A stretch of 64,000 bases of DNA from Lepidostoma basale (GCA_022606425.2 JAHDVF020000172.1:682001-746000), one strand, 5' to 3'; positions 32,530 to 43,846 are shown, counted from the stretch's first letter. Notes: a model not told the origin generated them from the sequence alone. Program-made: numbers and translations.

Positions 32530-32720
32530 TCGCATTACTTACCATATACGCAATTAATGCGAATAAAAACGTATGTATTCTAGAATATATAGTCTATTTT
32601 ATAAGAATGCCATATTTTGACGATAAAATATAATTAAACAGAATGCTAAGTGTACGTTTTTATACGTACTAATTATTTTATATTGAGTTTAACATCATTG
32701 TTAGAAAAACAACACATAAA
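32530..32720. repeat. Family C inverted-repeat element, decayed
   Basis: Arms TGCGAATAAAAACGTATG and GTACGTTTTTATACGTACTA flank GAATGCCATATTTTGACGAT. An inverted leader (AACATCATTGTTAGAAAAAC) follows. The core is no longer recognisable. Confidence 0.5.
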
Positions 32721-32729
32721 TTATCATAA

Positions 32730-34300
32730 ATGTATTTACCTGTTATTAATTTACTTAAAGACATAGAAAATATATCAAATTTATAATATTATCATACAAT
32801 GGGGTATGGTAACCATACAAATTGACTTGAAAACTTATTGAAGCAACAAACGCAATACCTGAAAATACGTTTCAAATAAATTGAAATTTATAGAAAATCA
32901 TTTTCCTACCTGTGTGCCTTGTTAGTGTGGTTCCCAGCTGTTACTGTTTTGTTTGCTATCAACACCAATATATGTGTTTCTTTGTACACTTACAACTTGT
33001 TAAAATACACAATTTATTTAACAGCTAGCACACACAGCTACATCCAAATAAGTAGTTGAATTTCAACACTAAGATAATATACTAGAAAAGTACCTACTTA
33101 TTCACTAAATACACACAGTAGAACATATGGGTGAAATATTATTTTGATCACCGAATTATTAATTGATTTGTTTACAATGTACGACGTTTTATATTTTACA
33201 ATAATTAGCAAAGTAAATAACCCGCATTAATATAAGTATATTAAAAAATTCTAAATTGTTACATATAATTTTTAATTAATTTTAATTAAAATAAACTTTT
33301 CTTACGAGATTTTTTAACACCGGATGTAAATAAAAAAAATGTTTAATAAACTTTTTTTTTGGTACTGAACTAATTCTTTTTTATTTTTTATGTGTCCTGT
33401 AGTCGTATATATTTTTATTTGACTCCACAGCTGCTTGGTTCGCAGTGAGAACTGTCAAGATGTGAGACGCGACTATTAATCCATCATGAGCAGTAGAGGG
33501 TCGCAACGCACTACCCCACCGGCGTCCCAGCAGATACTGAAAGCCCGAAGAGGACGGCGATACTCACTCACCCCCCCTCCTCCTTTCTCCGCAAGGGCTT
33601 CTATTTTCCATACAACCCCGGATAGGTAGGGCAGATTTTATCGAAGGAGCTGTATTTGTATTGAGGTATGAGACGTTTAATTTGCATGTTAATTATGATT
33701 AAAGATTCGAGTATTGTAGAGGATTAACAATTTTAATTAAAAACTTTTTTTCTACTTTTTGTTTATTGTCTTTTTATGAACACGTCAGTCCCGAAAGTAT
33801 TTACCTTAAATGAAATTGTCTACAATTTATGGAAAAAGTTTAAACGTTTCCTCACGATTTTCAAGATTTTTTACTCCTAGAGATAGGCAACAGTTGAAAC
33901 AGCCACAATGGGGAAATATTTGAATACGAAAATTAACATTTTACAAATTATTAATTTTATTTTTTCGACAGTTTACGTAAATTTTTTAGGTATTTGAATT
34001 AAAGAACACATTACTTTAGATATTTTTTATGGTTATCATTATGCTTTGAATATATTCCAAATATGCATTTTTTTTAAATTGCTTATTGACGGCCAACAAT
34101 TATTGAGATTTTATGTTGTACGATCTTATTACAATAAATAATTAATAACGTATTATTATTAAAAAGAGAACTTTATATAGATTGGAGAAAATATTATGGA
34201 ACCTCTATGCCAAATAAAAACATATTTTATTTGAATAAAAGATCCATTGTTCAAGATAAGTAAAATAAAAGAGATAATATTATTTTCCAATATACTTCAA
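32730..34300. other. Mostly AT-rich DNA with one GC-rich island
   Basis: 33440-33660 is GC-rich and contains a 47-codon open frame (33486-33629, MSSRGSQRTTPPASQQ..SLTPPPPFSARAS). It could be the 5' UTR and first codons of a retrotransposon ORF, but no motif proves it. The rest has no recognised content. Confidence 0.35.
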
Positions 34301-34304
34301 CATT

Positions 34305-34740
34305 ATTAATGTTTAAATAGTCCATTGTTTTGGCCGAAACACTATGATACTTTAACATGATAAAGTGTTAAATTAAAAAAACTTTGTTTTATGTATCACA
34401 ATTGAATTTTTATTTTACGTGACAACTGTTTCGTCAACCTATGTTGACATCATCAGGTGTTACAATCATCATGTGTTAATTGAACAGTTTATTATTAATG
34501 TTTAAATTTGGATTATTTTTATTACTATCACAATTTTTTTTATATAAGTTTGTCACAACAGCTCTTTTGCCAACCTATATTGGCATCATCCCGTGTTTAC
34601 ACAAACAACCTGGTTTAGCCAGATTACGCCAACATAGATTGACAAAACAGCTATCGCAACAAACTCATATAAATAAATCGTAAAACGTAATAACCGTTTT
34701 ATAAATATAAACATTTAATTATGATACATTTCAATGTGTG
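34305..34740. repeat. Family A element, two inverted units
   Basis: Begins with AGTCCATTGTTTTGGCCGAA, then a minus-strand core (34421-34456). A second pair follows: a decayed minus core near 34555-34592 and a decayed plus core near 34611-34656. It ends in sequence resembling the inverse of the start (TTAATTATGATAC). Four core copies lie in 430 bp. Confidence 0.7.
34421..34456 (-). ncRNA. Hammerhead-like core, family A (best copy)
   Basis: Minus strand: CTGATGA, T, perfect stem II GTCAAC-ATAG-GTTGAC, GAA, ACAGTTGT, C. Distal stem I is provided by TTGT/ACGTAAAA-type arms. The core-proximal stem I is weak. Confidence 0.6.
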
Positions 34741-35094
34741 TTATTGCATTATGATAGTAAAATATTTGGAGTTATTACAGTTCTAATAAAAAAGTTAATG
34801 TAATGATAAATTCAAGAGAGAAAATTATATAAACGTTGATTTGAACAAATCTTTTAACCTACAAATCTACCAAAATTTGATAGACTTATAAAAACAGAGA
34901 TGGCATTTTCAAAAATAATATAACTAAAATATTTTGTATCAATTCAAAATCACTGATATTTCATTCATGAAAGTCTGAAGTAATCGAATTTTTTATGATT
35001 ATTTAATATATCTTCCTATTATCATAACAAAAAGAAAATTGATTCTACAGGCAGAAAATATTGAAATAATGCTTTGTAAAAAGCTTTATAGGTA

Positions 35095-35230
35095 TATCTT
35101 CTTCTTATTCATGTGTCATGTCAGGTTCCCCCGACGTCGACTATGACTTTAGAGTGCATGTTCGTGTCTTGCGCAGTTCTAATTAGTGCTCTGACAGTTC
35201 TAAATAGTGACCAACACCAGTCGTACTAGT
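35095..35230 (-). mobile_element. LINE 3' end with AAG-type tail
   Basis: CTTCTTCTTATTCATGTGTC, then CATGTCAGGTTCCCCCGACG, shared with 2057-2165. On the minus strand it is a 3' terminus with a GAAGAAG tail. Confidence 0.6.
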
Positions 35231-36615
35231 GTTTTTAGGTATATATTAAATATATAATGAACTTTTATTGTCTTCTCCGCTAGTTTCAATCCAATGGTTT
35301 GGTTTTGCCAATGCGTAACATTTCTTTTGCTGGTTTGCATGGGATGCCACTTAGGCCTTTAATGTGGTAGTTTCCCGTTGCTTTGCTAATAATGTATTTG
35401 TTACATAAGATAGTAAGATTATTTAAGTTTATACATACAAACATGAATTTATCCTCATAAGAAACCTGTGTCAAAATTATGTTTATCACCGCTGTGATAT
35501 AGAATTACCCGTTATTTGTACAGGACATAGGGAAGGGTTTTGGGAGGGTTCATTTTGATTTATTTATTCACTCGTGTCCCCATTAATACTGGTTCCCGGA
35601 GACTCCTACATTAAGACAGATTCATTAATATAGGGAGATTTCGGTATATCAATTATTACCAAATTTGTATGAAAAAAGGGGGGAAGGAGAAGCATATTTC
35701 ACAAAGTTTTCGGCGTAGACCAATAAATCTTCCGCATTAATAATCGCGAGATGAATTTATGAAATATTTTCACACAATCGTTGGTTTTTAATAATTGTGG
35801 CTATAAATTTCAGGGATCACAAAGGCTGTGTACAAAATTTACTTTCTACTTATCTGTGTGTATGGCGAATAAAAAACGCTTGAAAGGAAATCGTAATTTT
35901 AAAACATCCTCTAGAAAATTACTCACAATGTTTACATTCAAACATGTCACAAACAAAATAGTTATGGTAAATGCTTATGAATACGTTTTACAGATTCATT
36001 AATAAAATTAATATTAACAGCGTACGTTAAAATATTATAAATGTGTGACATGTTTTCAATTGCTTGGTATTATCAAACGCCAAATTTTCTATCAAATGCA
36101 CTGAATTGAAATGAATATAATAGTTAATAACATTTTATGATGTTAAAATATTTCATAATCACTTTATTGAGCAAGTTAAAACAAAACTATTAAATTTATA
36201 AAACTTTGTTGTTACTGATAGTATTCAAGGTATTTCTCAGTTATTATATCAGTACAATGTAACGTCAATCAATATAATTATTTAATAATAAAGCTTATTA
36301 AAGGAAAATGCTTACGATTTTGTTCGTGTAAGCGTTTGTCTATTTGCTGTAGTTACATTTAAGAGGGAACCAATTTGGATGCTTCTAACAATAGAGTTTT
36401 GAAGTGCTACAGTGCAGTACTTTAGAGCAGAACAACGATAGTTCACATTTCGTTCAGATTTGTTCTCTCCATAATCCTTTTAAATGAGTGCCTCCAAATA
36501 ACAATGATACAGGTTTTAATAAACACTAGGCCCTAACAATGTGGCAACAAGTATTGCTTTTGGCCCAAAAGCAAATAAAAAGTAATTATATAAAAATTCT
36601 CGGGTGAAAGTTTTT
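35231..36615. other. No gene or known repeat recognised
   Basis: Contains open frames of 67 codons (minus, 35286-35489) and 73 codons (plus, 35781-36002) without recognisable domains or splice context. Confidence 0.4.
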
Positions 36616-36623
36616 TTTATATA

Positions 36624-36849
36624 TAAAACAGGTCGTTTGAACCCAATAACTTTAAATAATTTATTTTTTAGCTATTATATTGATTCTCGTGATATATAAC
36701 AGGTAGCCAATCTATCGCCATTTTGTTGTCACGTTAATTCTACACCAGGCCAAAGAAAGTGTGACAATCACACTGCCATCAACGGAAATCGAACCCGGGA
36801 CCTTCGATATGCAAGTCAGAGCTCTTACCACTCTGCCACAAAGGTCGTC
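36624..36849 (-). mobile_element. tRNA-derived SINE, tail type 1
   Basis: Complete on the minus strand: GACCTTTGTGGCAGAGTGGT (box A), box B GGTTCGATTTCC at 36788-36799, body, and an AACGACCTGTTTTATAT end. Confidence 0.88.
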
Positions 36850-36854
36850 ATATG

Positions 36855-37395
36855 TAAACAATCAAAAGCATGTGAATATAAAGTAGATTTTGCAATTAAC
36901 AATTTGGATATCGTTATTTTCTCCATACGATATAAAATTGAAATGATAATCTTAAATTTCAGATAATTCATAGTTAAGCAAAGCGTCGCTATAAAATTAA
37001 TTAAAAAAATTACTAAGACCTCATAAATATCAAATTAAGTTTGATCCCATTAATCGTTCTAAGTAATTACCAAAAGCTTTTTAATTCGTCTACGCAATTT
37101 TTCCGTGGAATTTTTTCTGAAAATAAATTAAATGACCTGGCATCAAAAGAATTTAAAAGCGTCTTCGAAATTACCTCATAGGATTACAGTACCACGTAAT
37201 TATATTACAAATCGGAAAAATCTAACAAAACTTTCTTCCATAATTAGGTAAAATTTTGATCCTAAGATTTTGGTGAATTAATTAGTTTGTTTGATCTGAA
37301 AAATTGAGTTCCTTTCAATTAATTTTACAAATGTAACATTTCCCTTGAAAATAAGGATATTGGGACAAAATTATGGAAAGCTGGGATAAAATTAT
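36855..37395. other. AT-rich DNA, nothing recognised
   Basis: No coding frames or repeat motifs. Confidence 0.45.
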
Positions 37396-37399
37396 ATAA

Positions 37400-37870
37400 A
37401 TTAATAAAATTAATATTTTTAACGCATAAATATGGAATATGTTTTATTACTATTTCGAATGTTAGGATGACATCTCTAAGAAGAATATGTGGTTAATCTG
37501 TATATGATGTCAATGGTAGAGTCAAATGCAAATTTAAGAAATAAATGTAGTGCGATTGAAATTGTTATGAACAAACCGATGAAAAAATAAATGAAAAAAG
37601 AATGGCAAAAAAAAGTATACGTAAACGACATAAACAGAAATATAATAAGCGTAAGACAAAGAAAATGGTGGTTCTATCAAATCAATCAAATTGTCGGCCA
37701 CGTGAGCAGTCAGCAAAATTGACGTGAGTGTATGACACTTTTTATGAATGTTGAGGAAGCAAGAGAACGGTGTTACTTTCCTACTCAAACCCCTTCAGAC
37801 AGACGGCGTGATGGTAAGTTAGTTAAATTGCAAGAAACTAAAAAAATATTCTTATAAATATACATTTATA
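37400..37870 (+). repeat. Segmental duplication, copy 1 (contains LINE remnant)
   Basis: A decayed TTAG-tail LINE C-terminus (RRICG, YVNDINRN, EEARE) is embedded in flanks (TTAATAAAATTAAT..CGCATAAA on the left, GTTAGTTAAATTGCAAGAAA on the right). The flanks are repeated together with the LINE in copy 2 at 38184-38645. Confidence 0.65.
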
Positions 37871-37884
37871 TGAATATTTATAAG

Positions 37885-38183
37885 AATATGTGCACCATCT
37901 AAAAAGAACATTTTGTGTTAAATTATTTTTATTATGTAATTTAATTTTATATGATTGTATTTTATGTTATTTCTTTAAGATTTGTTTTGTGGATGTTGGA
38001 CAATCGAAGTGTGCGTGGGAGATGCCTATTGGTGGCGATGAGGTTCGCAACCCATCACACCGCGTCTCCCGCGTTGCGAAAAGAGAAGGATGGAGTGCCG
38101 CATCGGTTAAAATGTGACAGTCCATTCTTTCTGCCTACCTTTTCGGGGAGACGGCGTGATGGTTAGTTAGTTAGTTAGTTTAA
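37885..38183 (+). mobile_element. SINE-like element sharing the LINE 3' tail
   Basis: Complete copy: TGTGCACCATCTAAAAAGAA start, AT-rich stretch, GGATGTTGGACAATCGAAGT, CACACCGCGTCTCCCGCG, the LINE 3' end TGCCTACCTTTTCGGGGAGA, and a GTTAGTTAGTTAGTTAGTT tail. It sits exactly between the two duplication copies. Confidence 0.8.
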
Positions 38184-38645
38184 TAAAATTAATAATTTTC
38201 ACGCATAAACATGGAGAATGTTTTATGACCATTCTGAATGTTAGGATGGCACCTCGAAGAAATATATGTGGTTAATCTGTATATGATAGAGTGTCAAATT
38301 CAAATTTAAGAAGTGAATGCAATGCGAATGAAAGTGTTATGAACAAAATAATGAAATAATAACTAAAATGGTTTAAACACATGGTAAAAATGAAATGAAA
38401 AAATAATGGTAAAAAGTATACGTAAACGACATAAACAGAAATAGAAAAAGGTGTATTATCAAATCAAGTAGTCATCGAAATTGACGTGAGTTCATTACAC
38501 GGTTAATGAATGTTGAGGAAGCAAGAGAAGTATGTCAGAAAATAATAGTTTAACGGTCCTTTCTTACTTGAACCCCTTGGGAGAGACAGCGTGATGGTAT
38601 GTTAGTTAAATTGCAAGAATCTAAATAAATTTTATTCTTAAAAAT
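38184..38645 (+). repeat. Segmental duplication, copy 2 (contains LINE remnant)
   Basis: Same order as copy 1: left flank with CGCATAAACATGGAGAATGT, LINE remnant with RVSNSNLRSECNANESVMNK and a VYVNDINRNRK segment, right flank GTTAGTTAAATTGCAAGAAT. The LINE body here is closer to consensus than in copy 1. Confidence 0.65.
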
Positions 38646-38649
38646 ATTT

Positions 38650-39115
38650 ATAACATTTATATTTTTGCGCTTAACAATGAGGTACGTTTAATTACGGTTT
38701 TGAATATTATTAATTTCATGATAATGCATCTATTAAGCGCTTACGGGAATCAACCCTACTCCGCGGTTCCAGTCTGTCGCTATAATTTAACGCAAGATGC
38801 TGTTAATGCGTCACGATGTCAGTAGTTTCCATGGTTACTACTCAAATATGATCTCGTTAACGACGCGAACTATGGCAGCTCGAATCGTTCTAGAAGGTTA
38901 TGTGGCGACGAATGCAAGGCATCGAAATTTAGAACCACGTGTTTTTATTACCATTACAAATGTGAAAATTTTCCATTTATTTGAATTATCGATAAATAAA
39001 AAACGTGAATGAAAAAAATTCTACGTTTTCATATAAAGCACTCACTTTGTGGTAAGACATTTTAAACGTATAAAATAAAACACTTTGTTTGTAATCATAC
39101 CGTGGTTAAATGTGA
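38650..39115. other. Unique DNA, no gene recognised
   Basis: 38735-38960 is GC-balanced with a 71-codon plus-strand open frame (38797-39012) without recognised motifs. Confidence 0.4.
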
Positions 39116-39117
39116 AG

Positions 39118-39258
39118 AAAATTGTTTTAGAAGTTTTATTATATTTTATGTGAATGTTATCTTTCACCTGTATAAGGCATTATCAAATGTCTCAGAGACT
39201 TTCGATAATGCCAATAAAACTTCTAGGAAACTGACGTATTCATTCGTATAAATCGTTA
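39118..39258. repeat. Family C inverted-repeat element, short
   Basis: Arms AGAAGTTTTATTATATTTTA and AATAAAACTTCTAGGAAACT. Both central halves read ..GGCATTATCAAATG and CGATAATGCC.. On the minus strand the left core is TTGATAATGCCTTATACAGG, again with T at position 3 and A at position 8. Confidence 0.6.
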
Positions 39259-39259
39259 A

Positions 39260-39930
39260 AGATACAGATAACAAAACTTCAAGACGTATAATGGTATGTT
39301 ATAGAGTTCAGTTTAAATTTAATTACTTCAAAATATTGGATGGTTTATAATAAATAAGTAATTCATATCCTTTTATAATTTATTGACCGACTTTATAATT
39401 TAACAATTGTTCCGGTACCTAGTTATAAACTAAGACAAAAAAAATGAACAAGCATACATCTCTATTATGGCATATTTCTTAATTACACAGATTACCCAGA
39501 GTAATGGAAAATTTTTGAAGTTATGCTATGAATTTTCAAAGAAACTTCCGAGCATAAATTTCAAAATTATGAAGCTTTTTAGAAATAACTGTTTTTTTTA
39601 AATCTACCCAGAACTATTATAACGTACTTGCTAAAAAAATAATGCACGTTGACTACATTTTTGTATAATAATAACAATTAACAAATTTTCGAATTTTTGT
39701 TTTTGGATTATGAAAGGAATGTACTTAATATTCATTCATTATTTCTGTCTACCCGTCCGGAGCTATGTTAGCTGTAGTTTTTTACATGTCTTCAGGAAAA
39801 CATACGTTTTTATCGAAATGATTTACAATGATTTTTACGATATTATTTGAAAATCGATTTTACACGCGGATTTAAATTTGATTTAAGTCACCTAAAACAT
39901 AAACAAAATTGAACAACACAAATGAGAAAT
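39260..39930. other. AT-rich DNA, nothing recognised
   Basis: No coding frames or repeat motifs. Confidence 0.45.
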
Positions 39931-39939
39931 GTAGCAGAA

Positions 39940-40270
39940 ATGAGAACATTCCGACCTTTTGTGGGGAGAAAACCCTTTGAGATGAAATGAAGATATTAGC
40001 AAATCAAAATAATAAGATGGAGTAGGCAGAGAAGACAATTCTGGAGGGACCACATCGAGAGAATGGATCCAGCAAGAATTCCTAAGATCGTGATGCACGA
40101 GACTCCAAAGGGCCGTCGACCACCAGGACGACCATCAAAGAGATGGAGAGATGGCTGGTCGTCTTCATCACACGAAAAAAGTTGATATTGTGCAAACACA
40201 GATCGGAAGATCTACAATCAGAAGAAAAAGAAGAAGAACAAGAACAACATAAAGTTATATAAAAGACACA
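39940..40270 (+). mobile_element. LINE ORF2 C-terminus with AAG tail (GRRPPGRP family)
   Basis: The plus strand encodes RRQFWRDHIERMDPARIPKI, VMHETPKGRRPPGRPSKRWR and DGW, followed by a stop. The tail is an AAG-rich run (AGAAGAAAAAGAAGAAGAAC). The W.DH..RM and RPP.RP motifs are typical of the region after the LINE RT domain. Confidence 0.78.
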
Positions 40271-40844
40271 AACAAAGTTATCCAGATTTTGCATATGATA
40301 TTTAAATCAGGGTGAATTAGGGTGGAAGATTCATATTCGAAAATAGGCAAGACTCAAGTCATATTATTTCCATATAATGTGTCCAGTATGTATAAACCTT
40401 ATTTTACGACTCAGAGGGGTTTTATCCATTTGCATTTAATTTCTAAAGAGCTGAGCAGCAAGTAGGCAAACTACCTTATCTGCAATAAAACTTGTAAATA
40501 TCACCATGGATGCCGGTTAGTAGAACGAATGGACAATTTTAATTAACCTAGTTTTATTATTAAATTCAGTTCTGAAGTGTGCTGTCTGAGTCTATTTAGG
40601 GATTTAAATTAATTTAATTATCGGTGTTTATTGCCAATAGCTCACACTTCCTTTGGTCGTTGGTTAGTTGTTTGTATTCACATTGAAACATTGTGTTGAT
40701 ATTAGTAATAAAAAATGTTGAATTAAATTGTAGGCATACTGGAATGCTTCAAATACGAGAATGAATAAATTAAAAAATAGAACACGCTAGTGTAGGGTGA
40801 ATTAAAAAAAATGTGAAGATAAGTGCAGCATTCTAACATACTCG

Positions 40845-41312
40845 TATATACATCTTCCTAACGACATTCCAAAAACCAAAAACTAAAACTTCTTATGCGC
40901 AAAGACATTTCTACTATCTTGGACCCAAACTCTATAACATAATTAACAAAACTATAAACGACCCACAAAAAATGACAATGCACAATTACAAAAAACATGT
41001 AACTACGGAGACATTAAAAAAAGGACGGCTTGAATGTAGTATAATTTTTAAAAATAAGTCAATAGTTTAAATAGTGTTATATAAGACAATATAGTGTTTA
41101 AATAGTATTATATAATATATAAGCCAATTAATTTTAAGTTATACACTTAAGGATATGTGTTGCTTCCCTTAACTGCTCCCTAAATTTGTAAATTATATTA
41201 TATATTGAAATTATATAGAGTACTAGGAATGCCTCTCTAGAACGGGTTACCCTAGTTGGGAGGTATTAAAACCATGTACTTGGTAAATGATCAATAAATA
41301 AATAAATAAATA
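40845..41312 (+). mobile_element. CR1/Jockey-type LINE 3' end with AAAT tail
   Basis: The plus strand encodes TSYAQRHFYYLGPKLYNIIN, KTINDPQKMTMHNYKKHV and TTETLKKGRLECSI, then a stop at about 41070. A 3' UTR of about 230 bp ends in AATAAATAAATAAATA. The LGPKLYN.I pattern is the common C-terminus of CR1/Jockey-like ORF2 proteins. Confidence 0.75.
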
Positions 41313-41412
41313 TGTTTGGACCCTTCCAAAATATTGTTCAGATTTTTTTTTTTTAAACTTACAACAATGAATATATTATAAAATACATCTGACAATCATT
41401 CATACAATCAGT

Positions 41413-41639
41413 CGACCTTCGTGGTAGAGTGATAAGAGCTCTGACTTCCATACCGAAGGTCCCGGGTTCGATTCCTGGTGATGGCAGTGTGATTGTCACA
41501 CTGTCTTTGGTCTGGTGTAGAATTCACGTGACAATAAAATGGCGACAGATTCTCTACCTATCATATGTCATAAGAATCAATAAAATATATAAAATAAATT
41601 GTATACAGTAATTCGGTTCAAACGACCTGTTGTATACAA
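41413..41639 (+). mobile_element. tRNA-derived SINE, tail type 1 (best copy)
   Basis: TCGACCTTCGTGGTAGAGTG (box A), box B GGTTCGATTCC at 41465-41475, GTGTGATTGTCACACTGTCT, the body, and a type 1 tail with terminal inverted GTATACA motifs (TTGTATACAGTAATTCGG..CCTGTTGTATACAA). About 227 bp, few differences from the consensus of the other copies. Confidence 0.92.
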
Positions 41640-41644
41640 GGAAA

Positions 41645-41995
41645 AAAATACCCGTTTTATTTGAACACGTATACACTTAATAAATAAATTAAATAGCAAG
41701 TAATGAAGATAGCTGTTTTATAATAAATCCGTAGATGAATTAATAATTGTATATTTCAAAGCGAATAATTAAAGTGAACAATTAATTAACGCCGAGTTAC
41801 AGATAAAGTGGTAAAGCGTTATTTATTTATTCATCTTTTTATGCGATGAGCTTAAAATTCACTGTTGACCTTTTCAAAATGTCAGATAGTGTAGAGCCAT
41901 GGATATTTTACTAGATTCCAACGAAACGTAAAATTAATTAAATGCCCAATCATAACAATAGTTAGAATAAGTTAAGCTATAATTATGAAGAGCCA
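41645..41995. other. AT-rich DNA, nothing recognised
   Basis: No coding frames or repeat motifs. Confidence 0.45.
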
Positions 41996-41999
41996 ACAA

Positions 42000-42345
42000 A
42001 TTAAAAGTAGTCGAAAGAGTTATGGAAAGAGTGGCGTTGGGGATCAGTATAGCGGATAGGGTGAGAAACACCACTTTAAGAGCCAGTACAAGAGTGTCGG
42101 ACAAAATTGGAAGCGTGGCATCGCTAAAATAGCACTAGGCGGGTCATGTCGCTCGAAGCTTTGACGATAGATGAACAAAACGCCTCTTAAGATTTCGACT
42201 CGAAACTCAGAACGTACATAGGTTCGATGCAAGGGCTTTAGAGAAACGTGTTGGAGCGTGTTCTTCCTGGATTAAGAGACTTGGAATCAGATGAAGGTGA
42301 TCCACGTCCAGGTGTGGACGGCCACAGGCTGATTTTAAATTATAT
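42000..42345 (+). mobile_element. RTE-type LINE ORF2 C-terminus, decayed
   Basis: Encodes VVERVMERVALGISIADRVR, NTTLRASTRVSDKIGS, then AGHVARSFDD and later frameshifted pieces. Same subfamily as 22180-22478 (..LGISI..RVRNTT). Confidence 0.65.
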
Positions 42346-42691
42346 TGAAAAAGATCACATAATGTACTTATAATATCAATGGTGTATATAAAAATGGCTA
42401 AGTATTTAAAATGCGACAATATCCAATAAACCTTGATTGTGATTGTAATCATTTTAAACACGGCTTTGTCCTTCAGTCTGTCAGTTTATAATATTTATAT
42501 CGGAATATTTTTTACGTCGTATGCCATCACAATATGTCAAGATAAACATGTTAAGTTTATACCTATCTATGTTTGATGCTGTCGGAACATACTTGAATGA
42601 ATACACTTAATGAATAAACACATATGTTGGGAAGAATTAGAGATTCTAATTGTTAAGATTTTAATTTTAGTACCAATTTCAACAAATCAAA

Positions 42692-42842
42692 TCTTATTTC
42701 AACTGCATTCATTCTACTTTCATCCTTCTGTTACCAGTTTCATGCTTTACTTCAAAACATAAGAATCGGTACAAGAACAGTATGCACTGCCAATTTAGCT
42801 TTTTTGGATAGGTTTTTGTTTGCGATGACAACTTTAAGTAAA
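42692..42842 (-). mobile_element. LINE ORF2 fragment (TTAG-tail family)
   Basis: The minus strand encodes remnants of VVIANKNLSKKAKLAVH, then LFLYRF and HETGNRRMKVE. No 3' tail is present. Confidence 0.7.
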
Positions 42843-42844
42843 AA

Positions 42845-43530
42845 CATTTTATTTTATATCGTATTATCAAACAAAGTATTATAATTATAAGGTCGTGAGA
42901 TAACTTTAAGGTTGGTTCGATTAAGTAAATGCATGCATTGATTCGCAGCTCGACGACATCAGGGCGTACTGCGAGCGTAGTGATCGAAGCAGCTCTACAA
43001 TATATCTCGATCGTAGCGGGCAAGTGTTTTATCCGGCAAATCCGTAAACCGAATCACGTAGATGAGAGGGTGGGCATAACAAATGCCGCATTGAAGGCCT
43101 TGCGGCATGGCGATTTCACATCTCACTTCACGTGACGTATTATCCCGCGGTAGCAATCAGGCCAAATTTACAACATTAGATAATTTCTTTATTTCGTAAT
43201 GGGAATTGGGGTTTTACGATTCATCTTATTAAGAAAAAGAATTATTTTTTTTTAATCCGTCTCTACCTACTAGTTGATGCACTCAAAATATCCTTAATGT
43301 TATTATCAATTTTGGAAGCAGTTCTGCCTTACTGACGTCAATTTATTTGGAATCCTTTTGAGATTTGTTGTTAGCACATATGTTATATGTAGCCTGTAAA
43401 ATTTAACATCGTTATTTTTGTGTGCTAACTGTTTTGGGTCCAAATGAGTCGCTTTAAACTTGTTCGTTTGTTTTGTCTCATGTGTGTAAAATAATAAAAT
43501 AACAGTAAGATTAATATATAATATTAATTA
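42845..43530. other. Unique DNA, no gene recognised
   Basis: 42930-43160 is GC-rich with a 68-codon plus-strand open frame (42929-43135, ALIRSSTTSGRTASVVIEAA..). No domain or splice context convinces me. Confidence 0.35.
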
Positions 43531-43535
43531 TAATT

Positions 43536-43760
43536 TCTTACTGATAAAATAATAACTATTAGTAACTTATAGCAATTAGCCCAGCCAAATTATTTAAAAA
43601 TTGAAATTTATTGTTCCTTTGCATTGTATCGATTTGTAAATGCGTTTTATATTAGTCTTCCATTGTTTAGTTTTTGTTATATATAAATACCTGAAGATGG
43701 AGGTATCCTTCGAAACATGTCGTGTTTTTTTAAATATTTTGTTGATTATATACAACGTAA
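43536..43760 (+). repeat. Family B hammerhead-like repeat (best copy)
   Basis: Matches 6628-6830 over its length. Start TTCTTACTGATAAAATAATA, TAGCAATTAGCCCAG, GCGTTTTATATTAGTCTTCC, the core, then GTTTTTTTAAATATTTTGTT. A further shared segment (TTTTCAATTTCCAATGTG, TATGGAATTCCGCAGTGG) lies at 44067-44120. Confidence 0.75.
43685..43727 (+). ncRNA. Hammerhead ribozyme candidate, complete, family B
   Basis: All parts are present in order. Stem I is AAATAC (43685-43690) with GTGTTT (43722-43727), 6 pairs including one G-U. The canonical core CTGAAGA is at 43691-43697, followed by an extra T. Stem II is GGAGG-TAT-CCTTC (5 pairs, one G-U). Then GAA, ACATGT as a self-complementary stem III, and C17 at 43721. 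In the established hammerhead numbering every invariant core base is kept. The 2-bp intramolecular stem III is too short to close on its own, so pairing between two RNAs is the likely active form. Whether it is transcribed is unknown. Confidence 0.65.
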
Positions 43761-43846
43761 TTTTCAAACTTTTATTTTTTATATTTAAAATAAAATTAAA
43801 ATAAAAACACTGCACTTTGTTTTTCACCACTATGAGGTTTATTTAA

